A DNA stretch of 64,000 nt, taken from Saussurea involucrata (taxonomy: Eukaryota; Streptophyta; Magnoliopsida; Asterales; Asteraceae). A program made the translations under genes and the position numbers. Every line of letters starts with the position of its first letter. The stretch's first letter is position 1. The stretch lies in NCBI GenBank assembly GCA_033807775.1, contig CM066322.1, positions 18,341,001-18,405,000 on the forward strand, read 5' to 3'. Positions 58,333-64,000 of the stretch are shown here, in pieces. The notes beneath the pieces were generated by a model. The model was not told the origin of the DNA. It searched no databases and saw only the letters and a list, made by a program, of their open reading frames with translations.

Positions 58333-59945
58333 CTATACATACAGACAAAATGAAATTGATGAGTAGGTAGGTAATAAAGTGCATTCTTAAGTGCACAATT
58401 ACAGGACACATAAAGTCAAGTGGTAGTGGTTTCGAGAGTTTATCCAATATTTGTTGAAGAGAGATGTAAGGTGAAAGATATGATTCAAATTTTCAAACTA
58501 TGACAAGAAGGTGCTGATTCCATATTAAAGTTGTTACTCTGTCTATCCTTAATTGTTCTGGCCTGCAATATATATATATATATATATAATATGAAAAAAG
58601 CACCTGAATGATTGGATTAAACGAGTTGAACAATGGGGTTATGATCCTCAGTTCATGAGATGGTAGTTTAACAAGCCGATAAAACTAAAAAGTTGCATCT
58701 TAGGTAGCAGATTAAGTAAAACCAAACCTAGCACTAATATAGTCAATCAGCCAACACCACAATCATGCTTCTTATTGGTATACATGCCCGTGATTGAAGC
58801 CAAGTAATAAACCATTGAAGAGATCAGCGCTTCATTGCCAGATTTATTCTCTAGTTTCCCATGGTGCAGAAAACAAGGTTACCTAATTAACTTGGTAGAT
58901 TAAGGACACTATGCATCAAGAATTCTTTAAACCATGGTATGGCACCTTTAAGCCAGGTAGTTCAGAGGGTCTATGCAAATATCTGTCCATATTTTACGGA
59001 CAAATTTAGACCTTCCAGCACATAAAGTGACCAAATGAAGGCTGCTAAACCAACCCCTTGCGGGTTTTATACATTTGAATTTGATTCCCTTGTTTGTTCA
59101 CTATAAAAGGGCTGTTAGGTTTTTGACAATAAAAATCTCAACTTGAATTCAATGTGCAAAGTTGTTCCCAACTTATGAGCTGTTAGATTTCACAAAGTTG
59201 TAAACAAGGACCACATTTCAAGAGATCAATTTTTGTGTTGGATATACCGTGAAGTCCTGCTAGGTGTGCCCAGTTCCTTTAAAGGGCCACCTCCATTGAT
59301 TGGAAAAACTAAAATTTGTATGATTCATGTGGAGGGACGAACTGTGTAAACCAAATTAGTAGTCCAAAGGTGTTGGTTACTAAAAAAGAAAGAAAAATAT
59401 TCAAATTCATTCCCTCCTCCCTCTAAAAGAACAAGATTGAGTAATGTCTTAACGGTCAAGAAATGTAAAGAGTTTGGCAGTATGTATTTTGAGGAGTGGA
59501 ATAGAATCTCGAGCCCAGTTAAACTATTTAGTTAAAGATCTAAACCGATTATGTTCTATAATTCTATTTCTTATTTAGTTAAAGGCTTAAGGCCATACGT
59601 TTCTATCAAAATTGACTTCGTGCAAAACAGCGTAAAACTGAACTAGTTCTGCTTCCAATTCCGAACATCATATCATAATCAAATACTCCCAAAACTACTT
59701 CAAAGTTCGACACCTGTAAATCACACACAAATCCCGAATTCTCGGTTTCGATTCATAAAACACGTCCCGTATGCGTCTTAGATCTAAAACTGCCTAAGGT
59801 CGAGAATTTCTAATAAAAGCATGGGAAATTGGTACAAGACAAGAGTACACTTATAACTGATGATCAAAACTCAAATTATTTCAACACAATAGTTTAATGA
59901 ATGGTATTACAAAAGCAAGATTACGATCGAGAGAGAGAGACGTAC
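58333..59945 (-). other. Probable EMC4 5'-UTR intron
   Basis: A minus-strand acceptor TATAG lies directly before the ATG, and a donor GTACGT at 59945 follows a short GC-richer stretch likely to be the leader exon. A (TA)n lies at 58568-58586. No coding sequence was seen inside. Confidence 0.5.
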
Positions 59946-60373
59946 CTCAATTATCTAAGAGAGATGCGATCGACCAAGAACACGGGGACGGAGTGGTTGA
60001 GATCTACCTTCAAAAGGCCGAGATGGCGAGAGGGTGGATCGACCTCCAAATCTCCAATCACAAATTTCCAGTAATTACAAAATAGACCATGAATTTTGCG
60101 GTTTCTTACCATTTACATCCCACTCCACATTTCCAAATCGTGGATGCGTGATGACTTTTTCTTTTATTGTCTTTTTAAATAATTTTTTTATAATTATGTG
60201 TGAAAAATCAAAATCTTTAAAGAAAATAAAACTTCAGGCTATTTTATTTTAATAATATTTATATTAATATATTTAATATTTCTCTATTCTACATATTTAA
60301 TTTAATAACTTTTATTGGTTGGAAAAAAGTAAAAATATAATTCCTTTATTCTACAGAGTTTTACGTTGTATTT
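59946..60373. promoter_or_regulatory. EMC4 leader exon and upstream region
   Basis: 59946 to about 60080 is relatively GC-rich and probably holds the leader and proximal promoter. From 60170 the sequence is AT-rich with no gene. Confidence 0.4.
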
Positions 60374-61278
60374 TGTAACACACCATTATAGGGGGTATTT
60401 GAAAAGTATATGAAATGAGATGGCTAGTTGTGTAAGTTATAATGCAAGGTCTAAAATGTTCAAGGGTGAAAGTGAAGGGATTTAATTGGATAGTTATATG
60501 GTCAATATAGTTAAAATGTGGATAATCCCACGTGCCAAGAAAGTCGCACATGAAGTTGAAGTGGAGAATAAGTCTTTCATTTAGAGATTATCTATAAATG
60601 AACCACAAGTTATACCTCTCTCATCGTCTCTTACGAAATCAAAAAAAAAACGGCTTGAAGAAGACCAAGAAGAAGAGTATAAAGTTATCGTTTTTCAGCC
60701 CGTAATGTAGTCGGATTGTCATAAAAATCAAAGTATATATTATAAGTAAAGTAGTTAGCCTCGTCTTTTAACACCATGGGATTAGGACCGACCGAACCAC
60801 CTCGCAATACCGGACAGAAAGAGTGGGACGAAGCCACAACTTTTGGCGTCGGCGGCCAACTCAAAGATGGCCAACACTTGGTGTGGGTGCGTTCGGGAGG
60901 TGGTGCAATAGGCGAGAGGACAGCCCGCAAGTCCCACGGCTACCGAATTAGGTGAGACCGATATGGGCAGAAGAGGTGAGCCACGGTCTCCCTTCATGGC
61001 GGATAAGGTATGCATGATCGAGGAGGGATAAAACCCTTGGTTTTCTTATGCATGCACGCATGTTTGTCAAAAACACCATAGGAATCAAGCCATTGAATGT
61101 ACTCACATTATTTTAGTAGATTATATTAATATTATTGGTATTAATAATATTAATACCAATGGTAAAGATTTACTAATTTAGCAATTAATTAAGTAAGTAG
61201 AGTGTATCGTCGACTAAATAGTAGTTAGAGTCCATGAGGTCTTAATTTGGAAGAAGGGTTCTATGCAAAGTAAATTGT

Positions 61279-61356
61279 TTTACATCAAGTTTATTGGTAA
61301 ATGAAAGATCCGTTTATTTTACATCAAGTTTATTGGTAAATGAAAGATCCGTTTAT
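61279..61356. repeat. Two-copy 39-bp tandem repeat
   Basis: TTTTACATCAAGTTTATTGG followed by TAAATGAAAGATCCGTTTA occurs twice back to back in the solo LTR. Confidence 0.85.
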
Positions 61357-62444
61357 CATTTAGTTAATTACCATGTAAATGATTGGTCGGTCAATCCTTC
61401 ATCGTTATTTAACGATTTTTGTATAAGGTTGATTTCAACTCCAATTATTTATCGTTTTAAAGAATCTGCTTTAGATTCTTTTAGATTTTCAAAACAATTA
61501 AATGTTTGACTTTGAGATTTTTAATCTCTAACGTAACGTTAGCGATGACCCTTGATTTTATAAAAATATGCTTAGCGTCCAATGACATTTAGTATTTCGA
61601 AACTCTTGACCAGTCGAGCTGGAGATTTATATTTATTCTTTTATATGAAAATTTTATTAACACGTCTATGTATAATACTTGGGACGCATTTTGAAATGAG
61701 ATAATGTTTAGTCTCGTAAACAAAAAGATAGAAATGTTTTATAGACCGTTAGCTTATTTCGAAATTGAGTTTCATAGATTTTAGCACGATTGAGATCCTG
61801 GAAATTTATAAAATACCCTTTGGCTAATAAGTATGCAGAAAGAAGAAGAAATCTTTGTTTGACCATTAAAAAGGTCTTTAAAGCAAACGAGTTTTATATG
61901 AGATTTTAGTTAGCCTTTTGACAAGAGTTAAATATTAACCGGGCGAGTTAACGAAATCTTATATAAAGTAAAGGTCGAGTCTAGATGGACTTATTAAGTT
62001 GGGTAGTCACTTAAGCGATCGGCCGAGTAGGAACTCGTATTAGTTAGATAAGGGTCTTGTCGACCAAGAGAGTGGTTTTATGAAAGTACTTAGACAAATC
62101 GTTATGATCTGTGTAGGTGCAAGTTTGAAGAGATCAAAGAAGCCTACAAATCCCAGGTGAGTTCATGTGATTTATAAAACGGAGATGCATGCATAGTATG
62201 CAAATATGTTGCAAAAGTTTATATTCAAGTTATATATGTTCTTAGTATTTTCAGTTACATGCTTTTTCATATGTGATAGTTCTTTTTGAAAGATATATGA
62301 GATATGTGATTTTATGTGATATGTGTCGGGTTTCCAACGGACTAGGGCAGGTTACTGCCAGAATAGCTTACTGGTATGGATTTGGTCGTTGCTTGGGGAG
62401 ATAGCCCGTATAAGCACGACAACCCCGGTATGATTTTTGGTCGT

Positions 62445-63512
62445 TGTTGGTGCAAGTGTACCACATCTCTATATATTTTGATGATTACAAACACACCGCA
62501 TTATTGTTTATCTAACAATTTAATCCAAGTGTGCAGTTGTTGAATAACACGAAGATTTAATCTGAAGGGTTCAAGACGGAAGTGTTTACGTCGTCATCAT
62601 TGTTTATAACTAATAATGATAAACACCCTAAAATAATATACCACTTGGATATTTCTAAAAACCTTTTAAATAAATAAGAAAATTTTGGTTCTAGAAGTAT
62701 CTGCCATGCGTACTGTTTCTGCAACCTTTTTCTGACGGCGGTATACCGCGAGTCCTAGCCGGTATACCGCGGGTACGTTTTCCAGAAGTCAACTTTGCAT
62801 GAGAGCCGTTGTGTGTCAGTGTCCTTTTTACTGCACGGTATACCGCGTGCATTTGGCGGTATACCGCGCCTCATATTTCCGTTGGAGATGCTGATATATA
62901 AAGAAGCATGCTGGTGATGAAGAAGGAAGACCACACCAACAGCAACATCAACAATCCAAACTCTCAGCTCTCTCACTCTCACTTATTTTATATATATATA
63001 TTTTATAAAACATTTTTTATAAAATATCCAAGTGTGAGATATTATACAAGAGTGATTACCCATTGTGAGTTATACTCCTCTTGTAAGTATTTGAATAACG
63101 GGTGTGTGATCCTGTACATCTCAATAAGCTGAGGCTTAGAGAACCGTTTACTTTGCTCTGTATTTGGTTTGTATTCTACCGTAAAGAATACATTTATTGG
63201 ATCGTGTCGGGAAGTGTCTCGGCTGCTGGTTTATCACATTTGGTGGTAAATCAGTAAATCTCCGTGTCAAGTATCTCTTACCTTTATCTCTTTATTTATT
63301 CCGCTGTGCTTTATTATATTTGTTTATATAAACTGCTTTGCATTTATATTTATTTATATAATCTCTGTGTATTTGTTTATATTTACACTCTTCTTTATTA
63401 TTTGTATACTCTGATTTATTTTTACTGTTTCAGTACTGTATTTATTTATAAAAGATTTTTTGAAAGTAAAAGTTTTTAAATACAACCTTACCCCCCCCTA
63501 GGTTGTCTAACA
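62445..63512 (+). mobile_element. Copia-type solo LTR, 5-bp TSD
   Basis: Begins TGTTGGTGCAAG and ends TTGTCTAACA, with inverted TGTT/AACA. GTCGT is duplicated at 62440-62444 and 63513-63517. It is 1068 bp long. A TATA-like ATATATAAAGAAG lies near 62892, downstream of a GC-rich palindrome cluster. The end carries a C-run and CCTAGG. No internal region remains. Confidence 0.92.
62738..62870. promoter_or_regulatory. Four CGGTATACCG palindromes upstream of the copia LTR TATA box
   Basis: GCGGTATACCGC at 62738, CCGGTATACCGCGG at 62759, CACGGTATACCGCGTG at about 62835 and GGCGGTATACCGCGCC at 62855. Each is a 10-16 bp near-perfect palindrome. They lie about 25-150 bp upstream of the TATA-like box. 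Confidence 0.85.
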
Positions 63513-64000
63513 GTCGTTGCTTGGGAAGATAGCCCTATAAGCGCGGCAACCTTTGTGTAGGCCAATAGCGTGGTGAGATAGCACCTATACGCTTGGCGGA
63601 CTAGCTATGTTTGTGATAAAGTATATCTTTAAAGTTGTATGTTTTATTTACATATCTCTATAATTCAAAGCATGTTTTTAGCTGATTATTTATGTGAAGC
63701 ATGTAAGTAAACTGTGAACTCACTAGGCGAAAACTGACGTTTTAGTATGCATCTCTCAGGGGGCGTTATAGCGGGTAGTTGAAGAGAAAGAGAAGTTTTA
63801 GGAAGACCCGAAGCCGCTCCAAGTATCTAAAGTGTTGAAGTTATTTTATTTGAAATTGTATTATAAGGTTGATGTTAAGACTTCCGCTGCTAAGTTTTGA
63901 GTTCAAGGTATGAATATATTATGATTTATGGTGTAGTTGCTAGACGTCACAGCCCTGGATTTTGGGGTGTGACATATTTTCTAGACCTTTTTTACAAATG

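Larger units (their letters stand above)
62391..63560. repeat. Internal ~50-bp repeat of the host LTR, split by the copia insertion
   Basis: GTCGTTGCTTGGGGAGATAG with CCCGTATAAGCACGACAAC at about 62390 recurs, slightly changed, from 63513 (GTCGTTGCTTGGGAAGATAG). A third, weaker version (GTGGTGAGATAGCACC) follows. The copia LTR landed in the second copy. Confidence 0.75.
60374..63974 (+). mobile_element. Gypsy-type solo LTR (2.5 kb) interrupted by a copia solo LTR
   Basis: The left end TGTAACACACC at 60374 and right end GGGGTGTGACA at 63974 are inverted (TGTAACAC versus TGTCACAC). TATTT flanks both sides (60369-60373 and 63975-63979). Without the nested 1073 bp (LTR plus one target copy) it is 2528 bp. 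A TATA-like TCTATAAATGA lies near 60592. Flanking target copies around one LTR, with no internal region, mean a solo LTR made by recombination. Orientation is inferred from the TATA position. Confidence 0.82.

Noticed and set aside
60685..61015. Minus-strand frames of 77-81 codons in the GC-richer part of the solo LTR
   Set aside because: The segment lies within an LTR, the two frames overlap out of phase, and no family is recognised.
63264..63479. 71-codon frame in the copia solo LTR
   Set aside because: It is Tyr/Leu/Ile-rich low-complexity translation of TTTATATTTA sequence in the LTR.

Overview
This is a stretch of plant nuclear genome. Genes are split by short AT-rich GT-AG introns, density is low (six ordinary genes in 64 kb), and the space between them is filled with LTR retrotransposons, SINEs and TIR DNA transposons, several with target-site duplications (TSDs) that can be read directly. 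The proteins match eudicot orthologues. The transposon families (Mutator-like TIRs with 'AATTGCAATTTTGGTCC', genes with a NAM-associated C-terminal domain) resemble those common in Asteraceae, but the family is inference.

Layout. 1-8640: a tandem array of about 1.7-kb units, each carrying five decayed exons of a CHY/CTCHY/RING-type E3 ubiquitin ligase (MIEL1/CHYR-like). It is cut off on the right by a Harbinger-type fragment. 9337-11115: a 1.76-kb Mutator-like element with a perfect 9-bp TSD. 11.5-16.3 kb (+): cytosolic UDP-xylose synthase (UXS), 12 coding exons. 16.3-19.9 kb: intergenic, with a SINE and a 180-bp-arm foldback flanked by direct repeats. 19944-20250 (-): mitochondrial ATP synthase 6-kDa subunit. 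20.4-22.7 kb: three TIR elements. 23.0-28.2 kb (+): plastid histidinol dehydrogenase (HISN8), 16 coding exons. 28.5-29.6 kb: Harbinger-like TIR element. 30202-33081 (-): MORG1/WDR83 WD40 protein, 8 exons. 34-36.4 kb: a run of MITEs ending in a Harbinger-type NAM-associated gene remnant, which is split by a 9.6-kb non-autonomous Ty3/gypsy-like element (36376-46016, minus orientation). 46.1-48.3 kb: MULE-MITE and hAT elements caught in a 964-bp tandem duplication. 48.5-51.7 kb: MULE TIRs, SINEs, a 581-bp MULE-MITE and a hAT-type element. 51865-53634: a Pack-MULE carrying what looks like the promoter and first exon of a nitrate-transporter accessory gene (NRT3/NAR2). 53.7-57.4 kb (+): ACT-domain-repeat protein (ACR9/10 type), 6 exons. 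57793-58332 (-): EMC4. 60374-63974: a gypsy-type solo LTR containing a nested copia-type solo LTR.

The genes are unrelated housekeeping functions: nucleotide sugar synthesis, oxidative phosphorylation, histidine synthesis, a WD40 scaffold, amino-acid sensing and ER membrane insertion. Nothing suggests a cluster. The unusual content is in the repeats: an LTR element with a 62-bp extension beyond the canonical LTR end, ten uniform 19-bp dyads in its LTRs, four GGTATACC palindromes in a copia LTR, the E3-ligase exon array, and the Pack-MULE. All exon boundaries were placed by reading splice sites, reading frame and family conservation by eye; no alignment was run.
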